64,000 nt of DNA from Chryseobacterium aquaeductus (GTDB lineage Bacteria > Bacteroidota > Bacteroidia > Flavobacteriales > Weeksellaceae), in contig NZ_CAJIMS010000001.1 in assembly GCF_905175375.1 (NCBI RefSeq), positions 1,612,001 through 1,676,000 on the forward strand, given 5' to 3'. The translations under genes and the position numbers were made by a program. A model generated the notes under the pieces. The model had not been told where the DNA came from. It searched no databases and worked only from the letters and a program-made list of their open reading frames with translations. Shown piece by piece: positions 24,999 through 34,155 of this stretch (positions are counted from its first letter, which is position 1; every line of letters starts with the position of its first letter).

Positions 24999-25601
24999 TT
25001 ATTTGGCAACCTGTTTTCTGAATATAGCATCAGCTGGATTTTTCAAAAAGTCTATTATGAATTGGCGTTGATCTATAACATATTCCTTGTTATGGGCTCG
25101 GTGATAGAGATTTAAACCTACGATATCGGCCATAATCAATTGTTTTTCCAGCAACCAGTCTGATGGAATAAGAGAGGCTTGGACTAAAGCCGTAAAAGAC
25201 TCTCCAGCGAAATCAAAACCTGCTTTTTGGGTTATATGAACATAGTCGTGGAAACAACGATATAAAACATTGACTGCTTCATTTCCGAACATCGAATTAT
25301 CTGCCGATCCGGTCCAAATTCTGATAACCCGTTCCTTCTCAAAACGTTCTATGTATCGATTTAAAGTACCTTTAATATCTTTCGGGTTGAAATCGTCTTC
25401 AGTAACGAATTCAAAGTGTGCATGATCCTTCTGATCATTATACCACGAGACAAGCCAATCATTGAGCCTTTGTGAGAATGGTTCATCAGAAGGCATGGTA
25501 GAAAAATTTCTAATCAATTCTTCTTTTCTCTGCTTATTATATTTTGCAAACTCAAGGTCTAAAAATATGTTTATGTCATTTTTATTTAATAAATTTTCCA
25601 T
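24999..25601 (-). CDS. Hypothetical protein of the mobile island
   Basis: 200 aa, soluble, acidic N-terminus. I do not recognise the family. A histidine-rich core reads VNVLYRCFHDYVHITQ, then AGESFTALVQASLIP and LLEKQLIMADIVGLNLYHRAHN, and could bind metal. It lies between the vWA-like lipoprotein gene and the HTH gene on the same strand. A hairpin sits just upstream of its start. ATG start, TAA stop, codon use like its neighbours. Confidence 0.65.
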   Translation of the reverse strand: MENLLNKNDINIFLDLEFAKYNKQRKEELIRNFSTMPSDEPFSQRLNDWLVSWYNDQKDHAHFEFVTEDDFNPKDIKGTLNRYIERFEKERVIRIWTGSADNSMFGNEAVNVLYRCFHDYVHITQKAGFDFAGESFTALVQASLIPSDWLLEKQLIMADIVGLNLYHRAHNKEYVIDQRQFIIDFLKNPADAIFRKQVAK

Positions 25602-25637
25602 GATGTTTTTATTTTATGATTGTAGATTTTTTAAAAT

Positions 25638-25664
25638 AGAGGCAGTAATATTTCAACCGCCTCT
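25638..25664 (-). terminator. Intergenic hairpin after the vWA-like lipoprotein gene
   Basis: AGAGGC and GCCTCT pair across a 15-base loop. On the minus strand it is followed by ATTTTAAAAAATC. A terminator-like element in the 80-base gap before the next gene. Confidence 0.45.
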
Positions 25665-25681
25665 GTGAAAGTTGAATTAGG

Positions 25682-26500
25682 CTATAAGGAGTGCCACTCA
25701 ATCGGTTTACGATAGCTAAAATTTTCAAAAAGTTTTTGGTAATAATACTGTGGTGTAATCGTTTTTTCTTTGTCCACCGAAGCCGGAATCAGAACGGAAA
25801 TTTGGGAGACCTTACTCAATGCCGAGTCAGAAAGACCAAACACCTTTTTCAACTTTTCAGTATCAATTTGTGCTTTACTCTCCGCATCTTTTTTATCTTT
25901 CGGGAAATCGGAATCCCAATTAGACAGATTGCTAGACTGCACCATATCGCTGATAAAAAGCACCTTAACATTAGAATAATGAGCGTTCTGTTTTTCAAAC
26001 TCCGCCAAAAGTTCAATGATCTCCGTTTGTGATGATTTCTGTTTCGGCATTTCATCAAACAGCTTTTTACACAGCTTACCGATCATTGCCGATTTTTGAT
26101 CTTCATTTTCGGATTCCATTACAGACTCCTCAAGCATTTTAGCACTTTTACTTTGATAACCAGAAGAAACCTTCTCTGATGCTTGCCACTCGATTTTAAA
26201 ATTATTGGTGACCGAATTTGAAGTCGAATTAGAATACAGTACCATCAAATCGAAGTTAGAACTCATTTCTTTCTCTAAAAATCGGGATACAAACTTCCGT
26301 TCCTGAGTAATTTCCGTCGAAGAAGGATTCAGGGACATTGAAAGATCCTGGACGACAACGATGACAGATTCTTCCTGTTGGGAATTGCTTTCCAGTTTTT
26401 TGTTGCAGGATAAAAGCAGCAAACTGAATACTGCAACTAAAAATTTAGTTTTTGCTAAGTTGGTTTTAATTCTGATGAAGAATTGATTGATTTTTTTCAT
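25682..26500 (-). CDS. Lipoprotein with a von Willebrand factor A-like domain
   Basis: 272 aa. A lipoprotein signal (VFSLLLLSC, lipidated Cys32) is followed by a vWA-like fold. The first strand and metal-binding loop are VIVVVQDLSMSLN (Asp51-x-Ser-x-Ser, the MIDAS pattern), and a later strand is VKVLFISDMVQSS. Such domains bind protein partners through a divalent metal. The gene follows two genes for large membrane proteins, so the three may form a cell-envelope complex of the mobile island. The precise role is unknown. Confidence 0.72.
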   Translation of the reverse strand: MKKINQFFIRIKTNLAKTKFLVAVFSLLLLSCNKKLESNSQQEESVIVVVQDLSMSLNPSSTEITQERKFVSRFLEKEMSSNFDLMVLYSNSTSNSVTNNFKIEWQASEKVSSGYQSKSAKMLEESVMESENEDQKSAMIGKLCKKLFDEMPKQKSSQTEIIELLAEFEKQNAHYSNVKVLFISDMVQSSNLSNWDSDFPKDKKDAESKAQIDTEKLKKVFGLSDSALSKVSQISVLIPASVDKEKTITPQYYYQKLFENFSYRKPIEWHSL

Positions 26501-26525
26501 TGTGATACATTTTAAAAATTAGATA

Positions 26526-28355
26526 TTAAGAAGTATGATTTTGATAATTGTTTGAAGAGCGGTTTTTACCATTAAGCGGTAAGAAAGTTTCCTCGAAATT
26601 TTTTGACTGATGAATAGTGGTATGCGGAGACAGGTTATTATCTGTCAAGCGGTGTAGATACTCCAATTCAAAATACAGTCTTATAATACGGTGGCTTTTA
26701 GCACGGAATAATCCCAGTTCTGTTCTAGTGGTATCAAAAAGTGCCTGTAAATGTGTGATGCTATTGGTTGTTTTCTCTAGTTTTCTTCTTAAGAAAAGCG
26801 AAGTACCCAAGATGAATCCGATGGCATTCAATAAACTGGAACATAAAAGCGTAATCGCCATAGTACAACAAATTGTAATGATCTGTAGAAGCGTAGGTTC
26901 ATCATTTGCGACAAATAGTTTGTCTTTTAAACGTTTCAACTGTTGCTCATTATCTTTCATTTCCTGTGCTGAAACGATGGAAGCATCATCTTGCAGAACG
27001 GTATTTTTTGTAGCACTTACATATTCCTTTTTAAGCAAAACATACTTTTGGGTCAGTTGCTCGTTGTAGGACATTTCAAGGAATAAGTTCGATACCGAAA
27101 TACAATACAAAAACGAGAGCACGAAAACCGTAAACATCAGCCTGTTGACTGCCATTTTCTTTATTCGGAATAATTGACCGTTACTTTTAAAGTATTTCAA
27201 AACCGGATTGATAAACAGAATGGAAATAATCTTAGAGAATAAAAGGAAAGCCATACCCATTAGGTAAAACTCCCAACTCTCATGATCTACATGGAAGATA
27301 AAACTTACCGCAGTAGCCATAATAATGGTTTCAGGAATTACCGCCAGCAAATTAATTCCATTGATGATATAGACCTCCTTTTTTTCCACCGTAGCCAACA
27401 CCGAATTTTCTTTTATGGGCGGAATATGAATCGATTGAGAAGTGTTGTTTTCAAGCACAATATCCTCTTCAGGCGTTTCCTCTTCATTGTAAATTTCTCC
27501 GAATCGATAACCATACGTCATTTGTTTTTCTAAATGATTTGATAGTAAAGTAAATTCATCAACAGGTTTGGTAAATTCTATTTTACGAGCGAAATTGGCT
27601 AACTTATCGGCAATTTTTTCAGTTTTCTTTTGAGCAGTTGCCGCATCTTTTGGGGTACTTTTTACGTCAAAAGAAGAAGTGGCGTTAGTGTTACTTTCAT
27701 TACTCACACCCACGTTCACATTCAAATCAAATTCAGGAGCATCAGGATAGTGAGGTGCTTCAAGTTCTTTCGGTAAAGAAACAAATTGCTCTAGTGCCTT
27801 TTTAGGATTTTCAATACTTAAGTCCTTTAATCGTTCGTGTTCTGCGTGTGCTAGATGAATAGCTGTCCCTTTCATCTTCACTATTTTCAAGTGATCGGTA
27901 GCTTTTAAAGCTTCTGAGTGTAATTTTTTTGAAGCAATATCCGATTGGGTGGTATGAATATCACTTGCTAAAAGGTCAGAATGATTTTGATGAAGTTGGT
28001 GTAATCTCAATTTTTCCTCTGCCAGCTCTTTCTGTTCCACAACTGCCATTATTTCATTGCTTTTATCTTCGAGTAAAACAAAATTCAAATAACGTCTGAG
28101 ATCAGTTTTAAAGTTTTTGCATTGAGCCAGATGTTTATTTTTAATGGCATTCAGTTCAGAGATAAACCTTGCGATAGAGCTATCTTTAAATTCAAAAATT
28201 GAAATTTTTTGAGGAATTTTAGTCAAGGCTAACTTCCGTAAATCTTCTGTTTCTGAATTTATTAAGCGCTGTAGGAAATCTTTAGAACGAGCCAGTTCGT
28301 CTCTTTTTCTGAAAGTGGGAAGAAGCGAAGCTAAGAATTGTTTAAACTTTTGCAT
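26526..28355 (-). CDS. Large membrane protein with N-terminal coiled coil
   Basis: 609 aa. The first 330 residues are charged and helical, with long coiled-coil stretches (KELAEEKLRLHQLHQNHSDL) and a low-complexity linker (NESNTNATSSFDVKS). Hydrophobic segments follow at about 340-365, 370-390 and 405-425, then a second coiled coil and another pair of membrane segments at about 495-530. The protein is not recognised. It sits between another membrane protein and the vWA-like lipoprotein, which suggests a joint envelope function, possibly in DNA transfer. Confidence 0.7.
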   Translation of the reverse strand: MQKFKQFLASLLPTFRKRDELARSKDFLQRLINSETEDLRKLALTKIPQKISIFEFKDSSIARFISELNAIKNKHLAQCKNFKTDLRRYLNFVLLEDKSNEIMAVVEQKELAEEKLRLHQLHQNHSDLLASDIHTTQSDIASKKLHSEALKATDHLKIVKMKGTAIHLAHAEHERLKDLSIENPKKALEQFVSLPKELEAPHYPDAPEFDLNVNVGVSNESNTNATSSFDVKSTPKDAATAQKKTEKIADKLANFARKIEFTKPVDEFTLLSNHLEKQMTYGYRFGEIYNEEETPEEDIVLENNTSQSIHIPPIKENSVLATVEKKEVYIINGINLLAVIPETIIMATAVSFIFHVDHESWEFYLMGMAFLLFSKIISILFINPVLKYFKSNGQLFRIKKMAVNRLMFTVFVLSFLYCISVSNLFLEMSYNEQLTQKYVLLKKEYVSATKNTVLQDDASIVSAQEMKDNEQQLKRLKDKLFVANDEPTLLQIITICCTMAITLLCSSLLNAIGFILGTSLFLRRKLEKTTNSITHLQALFDTTRTELGLFRAKSHRIIRLYFELEYLHRLTDNNLSPHTTIHQSKNFEETFLPLNGKNRSSNNYQNHTS

Positions 28356-28417
28356 GATGTATAATTTTTATGTTAATTTCTGGTGACAATGGATTTTTTG
28401 ATAAAAGGGTGTTGTTT

Positions 28418-29197
28418 TTACAAAATATCCTGTAAACTGTGTTTTAAATGGTTAATTTGATTGAGGAGTTCTTCAGCTTTCTTTTTACGATCTTCGCCGG
28501 ATAGGAAATCTTCTTGGAATACTCCGTCAGATTCTACAGCATTAAAAAGTTGGGTGTATTCCAATTTTTTGCCTTCTAATTCTGCTACAATCTGTTGTCT
28601 TAATTCATCGGATTTCATTTCCGGGCTGTTAAATGCGTCTTGTTGGATGAGTAAAGACTGTATTAGCAGTGGAATAAGCGAAATAATAAACACTATTGCT
28701 AAAACGCTGAACTGATACTGGCGATAGGCTTTTTGCTCATTGGGTTGAAGAGCTTCCGTAACGGTTTGCATAGCAGAGAAGCGCTCCAAAGGAGAATCTA
28801 TATTCTGTAACAAAACCATTTTTTCCTCTAAAAGGTAAAAGCAGAATACATCACAAACGATGAGATAAGCTGAAATGGAATACAGAATAATATAGACCAT
28901 AATAAACTTGAATTTTCCTTTTTGGTGGGTTACAGATGAGAATAAGAAGTAAGCGCGGTTGACCATTAAGTAGACTATTAGTGAAAAAATCCACGTACAT
29001 ACCGCTAAAAATGAATTATTGGAATGGAGGTAAACCCAAACTGAAGCAGATGTAGCAAAGAGCAATGAAACTAAAACTGAAGCGGTGGCAAGCATTACCA
29101 AATGACGTTGCTGTTTGGTACTTATAAACGAACTATTTTCTTTAGCCGTTAAAAATAAAATGATTTCGCTGGGTTGAGAGGTAGTTATTTCTGTCAT
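28418..29197 (-). CDS. Membrane protein of unknown function
   Basis: 259 aa with about five hydrophobic segments: two near residues 30-75, two near 95-125 and one near 165-190. A soluble helical C-terminus follows (ELEGKKLEYTQLFNAVES, KKAEELLNQINHLKHSL). It precedes the 609-aa membrane protein gene by 62 bases on the same strand. No known family is apparent. The hydrophobic layout and coiled-coil tail resemble the larger neighbour, so the two proteins may interact. Confidence 0.68.
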   Translation of the reverse strand: MTEITTSQPSEIILFLTAKENSSFISTKQQRHLVMLATASVLVSLLFATSASVWVYLHSNNSFLAVCTWIFSLIVYLMVNRAYFLFSSVTHQKGKFKFIMVYIILYSISAYLIVCDVFCFYLLEEKMVLLQNIDSPLERFSAMQTVTEALQPNEQKAYRQYQFSVLAIVFIISLIPLLIQSLLIQQDAFNSPEMKSDELRQQIVAELEGKKLEYTQLFNAVESDGVFQEDFLSGEDRKKKAEELLNQINHLKHSLQDIL

Positions 29198-29235
29198 GAT
29201 GTGATATTTTGATTTTTTAGTAATTTTTTAAAGAA

Positions 29236-29280
29236 AGCCTCTTCGGAGTTGGAGAATCCTCATAGAACTAGGAAGAGGCT
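29236..29280 (-). terminator. Intergenic hairpin with a large loop
   Basis: AGCCTCTTC and GAAGAGGCT form a 9-bp stem around a 27-base loop. On the minus strand a T-rich run follows. It sits between the 140-aa and 259-aa genes and could be a terminator or processing site. Confidence 0.4.
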
Positions 29281-29333
29281 GTTGCAATAGACCTAAGGAT
29301 GCGGTCAGAAATTGCAGGAATATAGAAAATGGA

Positions 29334-29756
29334 TTATTCTATTTGAATGTCGAATTGTAATTCCTTACCATCAATAGAAACAGTTACATGTTCCAATGCA
29401 TTTTGTCTCTTGAACTCTCTAAGAAGGATTAACCACTTACTTAATTTATAATTGAGACTTGCTAGATCCGATTCACAGATTTCGCATGAAACAATAGTTC
29501 CCCCAACGGCATCGGGATTAGAATCGACAATTTTACAGGCAGTAACACCCTCGCAATGATTATTCTTGAAAAATGAAATAAATGCTTTGATCCAGTAAGC
29601 ATTGTGAAAGTTCTCTCCTGCAATTGTAGTGGGAGGGATTGTAACCCCAATAGTTAAGCAGAAGCTATTAAGTACTGGAAGTTTAAAAATGTCATCCGTT
29701 GTTAAAGAAATTTTAGATTCGTTCGGGAGGCCTAAAATAAATGCTTGTGTTTTCAT
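29334..29756 (-). CDS. Hypothetical protein
   Basis: 140 aa, soluble, with several cysteines (SFCLTIG, NNHCEGVTACKIVDS, VSCEICESD), including a CxxC pair. The C-terminal part ends in beta-like sequence (HVTVSIDGKELQFDIQIE). It is the first gene of the leftward run that continues into the membrane-protein genes. I recognise no family. ATG start and TAA stop. Confidence 0.6.
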   Translation of the reverse strand: MKTQAFILGLPNESKISLTTDDIFKLPVLNSFCLTIGVTIPPTTIAGENFHNAYWIKAFISFFKNNHCEGVTACKIVDSNPDAVGGTIVSCEICESDLASLNYKLSKWLILLREFKRQNALEHVTVSIDGKELQFDIQIE

Positions 29757-30060
29757 TTTGATATAATTTTGGGTTTATTTATAGGACAAAAATATCAGCT
29801 GCTGCAATTGAGTCTAGCCATCTGGAAAATTGTAACTTTTGATAACAATCGCTAACAATCGATTGTGTTTTGAAAAAACGAACTAAGTAGAGAGTCGTAT
29901 TGTCTTTGATTAGCAGATGTTTAACATAGAAAAGCCGGGATTGTTTGTTGGTGCTAACTATAGTATGGCACAAAAAGGTGTTTATTTTTGACAAAACATG
30001 AAAAATGATTATGCTGTAGAGGTATCGGTTATGATATTTTTTATTACTACAACAACAAAA
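29757..30060. other. Divergent upstream region
   Basis: About 300 bases between the leftward 140-aa gene and the rightward TGA-containing gene. It should hold promoters for both. TATTTTTG just before the rightward gene (near 29983) fits a -7 box. I see no tRNA-like or other RNA structure here. Confidence 0.4.
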
Positions 30061-30831
30061 ATGAATACCCCTAACAGTAAAGCGGATAAACCTCATGAAT
30101 GAGGAGCTAAAAATTCTTCCCAAGACAATAAAAAGAACCTCTTTACTGCATTGAAAGAAGCGACAAACGATGGGAAAAAGGAGTGAGTGAAGAAAGTTGA
30201 ATATGAAGAATCGTTAGAGAACAACGAATGATGAGCCACCGAAAAAATGAAGAAAATGATACTGGCGGAGTTTGAAGGTATGTATGAAAACAACCAACCC
30301 CATGCCTCAGCTATAGAAAGATTACAGGCACGAGATGGGCTGGATTATAGAGAAGAAGCAGGTGTGAAGATCGTCAGTATTCCGTGATTTGGAGAGATTT
30401 GCAGTGCAGAAAATGCAAACATTAAACTTACGGATATGGATAAAAATGGGATAAGATCTATAGATAACCTCAAGGATTCAGAAACTTTTCAGGCTTTTGC
30501 CTCCACCATCAAAGGATGTGAAATGATGGAAGCTTCGGATACGTATCAACTTTTAAATACAATAGCCTTACAGCTGGGTTTTGACACTACTATTGATAAA
30601 AATAAAATCAGGGAATTTTATCACCATGCAGGTGAAAATATCGGAACGAACAACACGTTTTGAAACACTTTAAGAACCCTGTACATCCTTATGGGGGAAT
30701 CGTTTAAAATCCCTGTTTCTGTGGAAGATAACATCGTGCGGTCTGTTGATTGCAGCAGTTACCGTGCATGAATCACGAAGGATTATAGTAACAATACCAA
30801 CTATATCGCTCCCATTGCAAAGATTTTATAA
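30061..30831 (+). CDS. Unknown 256-aa protein, open only with TGA read as Gly
   Basis: From ATG at 30061 to TAA at 30829 the frame is open for 257 codons, apart from seven in-frame TGA codons (30100, 30184, 30229, 30232, 30385, 30661, 30769). There is no in-frame TAA or TAG. Reading TGA as Gly gives a well-behaved acidic protein, for example VSIP-G-FGEICSAENANIK and NNTF-G-NTLRTLYILMGES. TGA accounts for about 7 of 19 glycines. The family is unknown. In the standard code only fragments such as 30436-30663 would be made. A terminator follows 30 bases later. Confidence 0.72.
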
Positions 30832-30862
30832 AAGATGAATGCAGGAATTTCTATAAAAAAAC

Positions 30863-30893
30863 AAAAATTACGGCAAAGAAGCCGTAATTTTTT
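30863..30893. terminator. Bidirectional terminator between convergent genes
   Basis: AAAAATTACGGC-AAAGAA-GCCGTAATTTTT, a perfect 12-bp stem with A and T flanks. It serves the TGA-containing gene on the plus strand and the receiver gene ending at 30939 on the minus strand. It resembles, but is not the same as, the operator palindromes further right. Confidence 0.75.
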
Positions 30894-30938
30894 AAGTTAA
30901 GCAAACACGTTTTGCTTTTCCAAAATAATCCGAAGGGT

Positions 30939-32258
30939 TTAACTGTTTTTAACCGCCTGTTTGAGGAGTGCACACAATTCATGATACTTTGGGGAGTTCA
31001 GCCACTCGGTTTCAAAATCATAATGGGTATAATCATCAATTTTGACTTCTTCTCTTTTTTTAGACTTTCCTCGGGGACGGTTAAACCCTATATTGAAACT
31101 AATTCCCGCAGTAGTATAGTCCCTAGTCATTAAATCTTGATCAATTTTTCTAAAAGATATTAAAATTTCTGTGGGCATGGCATTAAAAAAACTCTGCCAA
31201 TGATCATCTTCGAGAGCTAGTAAATCCGTATCGATATTTTCACGAATAAAATATTCAAAAAACATCAATACTCTTCTAATAGCCAAGGCATTAATAAATT
31301 TTTTGGTAAAGTGCCCATTAAAAGAAGTAGCCTTATCCTTTATATAGGTTATCAGACGGTATTCAATGACGCTGTTCAATCTTTGATGGGGTTTCTTCGT
31401 AATATTATCAATCAGGGATGTAATGATATATTCTGCAATATGACTAATTTTTGGATAAAGCATTTCTTTATTTGTCCGCAAATACAGCATCATGTTTTGC
31501 ATCGTATCAGTATTCCATTCGCTTCGGTTATGTACAGGAGCTAAAAATTCAGCCTGCCTTTGAATCAAGTTCAAGAGTTCTATTTCTGGATTCCGGAATA
31601 CGAGTTGTGGGGTTTTATTTTTGAGTACCGGATAACTGTCGAAAATGCATAAATCTTGAAAACGAAGAGAAGTATGATTTATTTTGAATGTCTTTAAGGT
31701 TTCCCAGTCTTGAGTTTGTAATAAACGCACGCATTCTTGTTTGGTTTCAGTACCCATCTTCGATACTAAATAAAGGGAAACTTCTTTTAAATATCCGGAA
31801 ATTCTGGCTGCCAATATTTCATAACCTCCCACTCCCACTCCTTCAGCTTTACTGATAAAATGTTTTCGTATTTCTTCTTCTTTGGCGAACTGATTCATAT
31901 AGACGTGTGTAGCTCCGTGATTTGAAAATAATACTTTCACAACAGGATTATGCTTACCCAAAGCATCGATATACCGATAGAGATCGATTCCATTTCGAAG
32001 CTCCCGTCCCTCAATAATAACAGGATTATCGTCTTTTAAATTGATATCAATAATCGCCAGGTCAGGCTTAAAGGATTTAATTTGTTGTATGGCTGATTGT
32101 ATATCTTCCACGCGTTCAATTTCAAATACAGAATCTGCTAATTTTTGCCGGTATTGAATATCTAAATCTTTATTCGGATGATCAGGCAGTGGAATCAATC
32201 CTGCCTTGGCTGACTGTATTCCACTGGGTTCATCATCAATTAGTAAAACTTTAATCAT
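30939..32258 (-). CDS. Receiver-domain protein with long unknown C-terminus
   Basis: 439 aa. The N-terminal receiver domain has the acidic pair Asp8/Asp9 in LLIDDEPSG, the phospho-acceptor Asp71 in DLAIIDINL and VLFSNHGAT further on. After about residue 150 comes a 290-residue region without a recognised output domain, ending in basic sequence (NRPRGKSKKREEVK). The start overlaps the kinase gene stop by one base, so the pair is co-translated. The layout (receiver plus long unknown tail) is like that of the receiver protein at 20593-21651. Confidence 0.8.
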   Translation of the reverse strand: MIKVLLIDDEPSGIQSAKAGLIPLPDHPNKDLDIQYRQKLADSVFEIERVEDIQSAIQQIKSFKPDLAIIDINLKDDNPVIIEGRELRNGIDLYRYIDALGKHNPVVKVLFSNHGATHVYMNQFAKEEEIRKHFISKAEGVGVGGYEILAARISGYLKEVSLYLVSKMGTETKQECVRLLQTQDWETLKTFKINHTSLRFQDLCIFDSYPVLKNKTPQLVFRNPEIELLNLIQRQAEFLAPVHNRSEWNTDTMQNMMLYLRTNKEMLYPKISHIAEYIITSLIDNITKKPHQRLNSVIEYRLITYIKDKATSFNGHFTKKFINALAIRRVLMFFEYFIRENIDTDLLALEDDHWQSFFNAMPTEILISFRKIDQDLMTRDYTTAGISFNIGFNRPRGKSKKREEVKIDDYTHYDFETEWLNSPKYHELCALLKQAVKNS

Positions 32259-33742
32259 TATTCTTTCATTTTAGGAATCGTTAAACAAATGGCGGTCAGT
32301 TTTTTACTAAGATTTTTTCGGGTGTCAAGTCCCCATTTTTGAGTACTGAATAGTGCACAATCGATAATTCTTTTAATCATTCTTATTCCGCCCTTGCGTT
32401 TAAAATTCTGGTTACTTTGCCCCGTTTTAATATACTCTATCATATCTTTTGGCATCTCCCCGTCATTTACAATGTCTAAAAAATAATGGGTCGATTCTGA
32501 ATGCAGTTCAATTCTCACACCTCCGTCTTTATCCATGTGTTCCACTGCGTTTTTTAGTAAATCCAGAAAAATAATATACACACCGATAGGGATAGCTTCA
32601 ATAAGTACATTTTCTATTTTGTCTATATTTTTATAGAGGGTATTAATCGCTATTTCTTTTTTTTGGTAATGAGAAATCGTTTCTTTATGGCTCTCGAAAA
32701 TTAAGGCAACGGTATCTAATGCTTTTTTCAAAACATCCTGAATGGGTATCACCGCCATTCTGTTTGATTTAATCAAGAGATCATGAGAATCAGAAAAGTT
32801 CTGCCTATCCACTTCATCCCAATCCGCATAGCCCTGTGTTTTCATTAAGAATAAGTTAAACGAAACAATCTTTCGGAGAATATCTGTTTTATGTACCGCA
32901 AAATCAATATGATAGCGTATGGAATGCGTGTCCATTTTTTCAATATCGGTAATAAACCGCTTGTTAATAACATCTAAATGTTGAGAAATGGAAGTGATTT
33001 CATTATTCCATGTATGAGTGTGTTCATCAAAAATAGAATTCTGCTCGATATTTTTAGCTTCTATTTTCACTTCAATTATTACGGTATCGGAAAGAATTTT
33101 AGTCCATATGAGCCCCAGTTCAGTAAGCTCGGCCTCGTTCAGTTGTTTCTTCAGAATAATGCTGAATACCCCGTTATAGTTCTTAAAATGGGTAAAAGGA
33201 CGAATAAAATAGATATAACAATTAGGTACTGTACCTGCAACCAGCCTGTAGGTGTCGATCAAAGGCTGTATATTCAATGTATGCTCATTAAAAAACCTTG
33301 AAATAGATGATATGGCCGTTTTTGACAGGATGTCCTGCTGAAAATAGGTTTCCCCCAATGCTAAATCCCGGTGAAACAAATTAACCTTACTTCTTTTGAA
33401 CAGGCAAAATACCTGTTTATGGGCTTTACACATCAGTTCTGTAAAGGTATCCTGCTGTTTGCCAAAGAAAATCAGTTGGGCTCCGCTATGGATATAGTTT
33501 TTAATTCTTATCGTCTCTTCCTGATTGGGAAGATCGGTAAATTCGATCTGATGAAATTTTCTCCCTTCCTCCAGATAGTAAGCCGTATGAAATAAATAAT
33601 CCGTCCCAAAATATTGGAATAGCCGTCTATTGAGAACTTTGGCGTAACAATTCTGAATATGGGATACTTTACCCGAATGGTCATGAAGTTGGTGTTCATA
33701 TTCCATAATGGCATTCATATCCTGTAAACTGAAAATAGACAT
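32258..33742 (-). CDS. Histidine-kinase-like ATPase, cytoplasmic
   Basis: 494 aa with no membrane segment. The C-terminal 120 residues form a GHKL ATPase: N box FLDLLKNAVEHMDKDGG, then DIVNDGEMP (the D-x-G region) and KRKGGIRMIKRII in place of the usual G2 box, so it is divergent. A histidine in HTHTWNNEITSISQHL (around 240-255) could be the phosphorylation site. It lies directly upstream of its receiver partner and downstream of a thioesterase gene. It probably reads an internal signal of the operon that starts at 37000. Confidence 0.75.
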   Translation of the reverse strand: MSIFSLQDMNAIMEYEHQLHDHSGKVSHIQNCYAKVLNRRLFQYFGTDYLFHTAYYLEEGRKFHQIEFTDLPNQEETIRIKNYIHSGAQLIFFGKQQDTFTELMCKAHKQVFCLFKRSKVNLFHRDLALGETYFQQDILSKTAISSISRFFNEHTLNIQPLIDTYRLVAGTVPNCYIYFIRPFTHFKNYNGVFSIILKKQLNEAELTELGLIWTKILSDTVIIEVKIEAKNIEQNSIFDEHTHTWNNEITSISQHLDVINKRFITDIEKMDTHSIRYHIDFAVHKTDILRKIVSFNLFLMKTQGYADWDEVDRQNFSDSHDLLIKSNRMAVIPIQDVLKKALDTVALIFESHKETISHYQKKEIAINTLYKNIDKIENVLIEAIPIGVYIIFLDLLKNAVEHMDKDGGVRIELHSESTHYFLDIVNDGEMPKDMIEYIKTGQSNQNFKRKGGIRMIKRIIDCALFSTQKWGLDTRKNLSKKLTAICLTIPKMKE

Positions 33743-33746
33743 GGTA

Positions 33747-34151
33747 TTATATTTTAAATAGGTTTAAATTTTCTTTTATCATCTCATCAAGAGAAACAGG
33801 TCGTTTGGTTTCAAAATCAATGTTGACAATCACTCTTTCCGCTGTGGCGTACGTTTTAGCCGAGTCTTCATCCATGACAGCAATAAGCAATGTAAAACTT
33901 GACCTTCTTACTTCACTTACCTGAACTCTGCATACAGGTTTGGAGTCGCCTGTAATCGGAATTAAAAATTCTGTAATTTCTTTTCTGAGTACCAAAGGAA
34001 TAGACTCGTAGTTCCAATCAGGATTGATTTCTTCTTTAAAAAAGTCCACATAAGCCGTTTCTATATATTCGCATATTTTAGTGTGGTTGACAATTTTTTG
34101 TGAGTCAAAATCGTTAAACCGGACTTGAATTTTACAATTGAAACTATTCAT
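33747..34151 (-). CDS. Acyl-CoA thioesterase (4HBT hot-dog fold)
   Basis: 134 aa from the ATG at 34151 (MNSFNCKIQVRFNDFDSQK). An in-frame ATG at 34187 would overlap the MFS gene. The signature VRFNDFDSQKIVNHTKICEYIETAYVDFF is that of single-domain 4-hydroxybenzoyl-CoA-type thioesterases, with the active-site Asp followed by the ..VNH..Y..Y. pattern. It would cleave an acyl-CoA or acyl carrier thioester. The gene begins 4 bases after the stop of the MFS gene and is followed by the kinase and receiver genes, so it belongs to the same operon. Confidence 0.82.
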   Translation of the reverse strand: MNSFNCKIQVRFNDFDSQKIVNHTKICEYIETAYVDFFKEEINPDWNYESIPLVLRKEITEFLIPITGDSKPVCRVQVSEVRRSSFTLLIAVMDEDSAKTYATAERVIVNIDFETKRPVSLDEMIKENLNLFKI

Positions 34152-34155
34152 CCTG

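Noticed and set aside
30436..30663. A separate 75-aa gene at 30436-30663.
   Set aside because: It is an internal piece of the 256-aa frame, bounded by TGA codons that read as Gly.
30863..30893. A fourth operator of the TTACGG regulon.
   Set aside because: It has a six-base loop, perfect A/T flanks and lies between converging genes, so it is a terminator. The spacing rule to a -7 box is absent.
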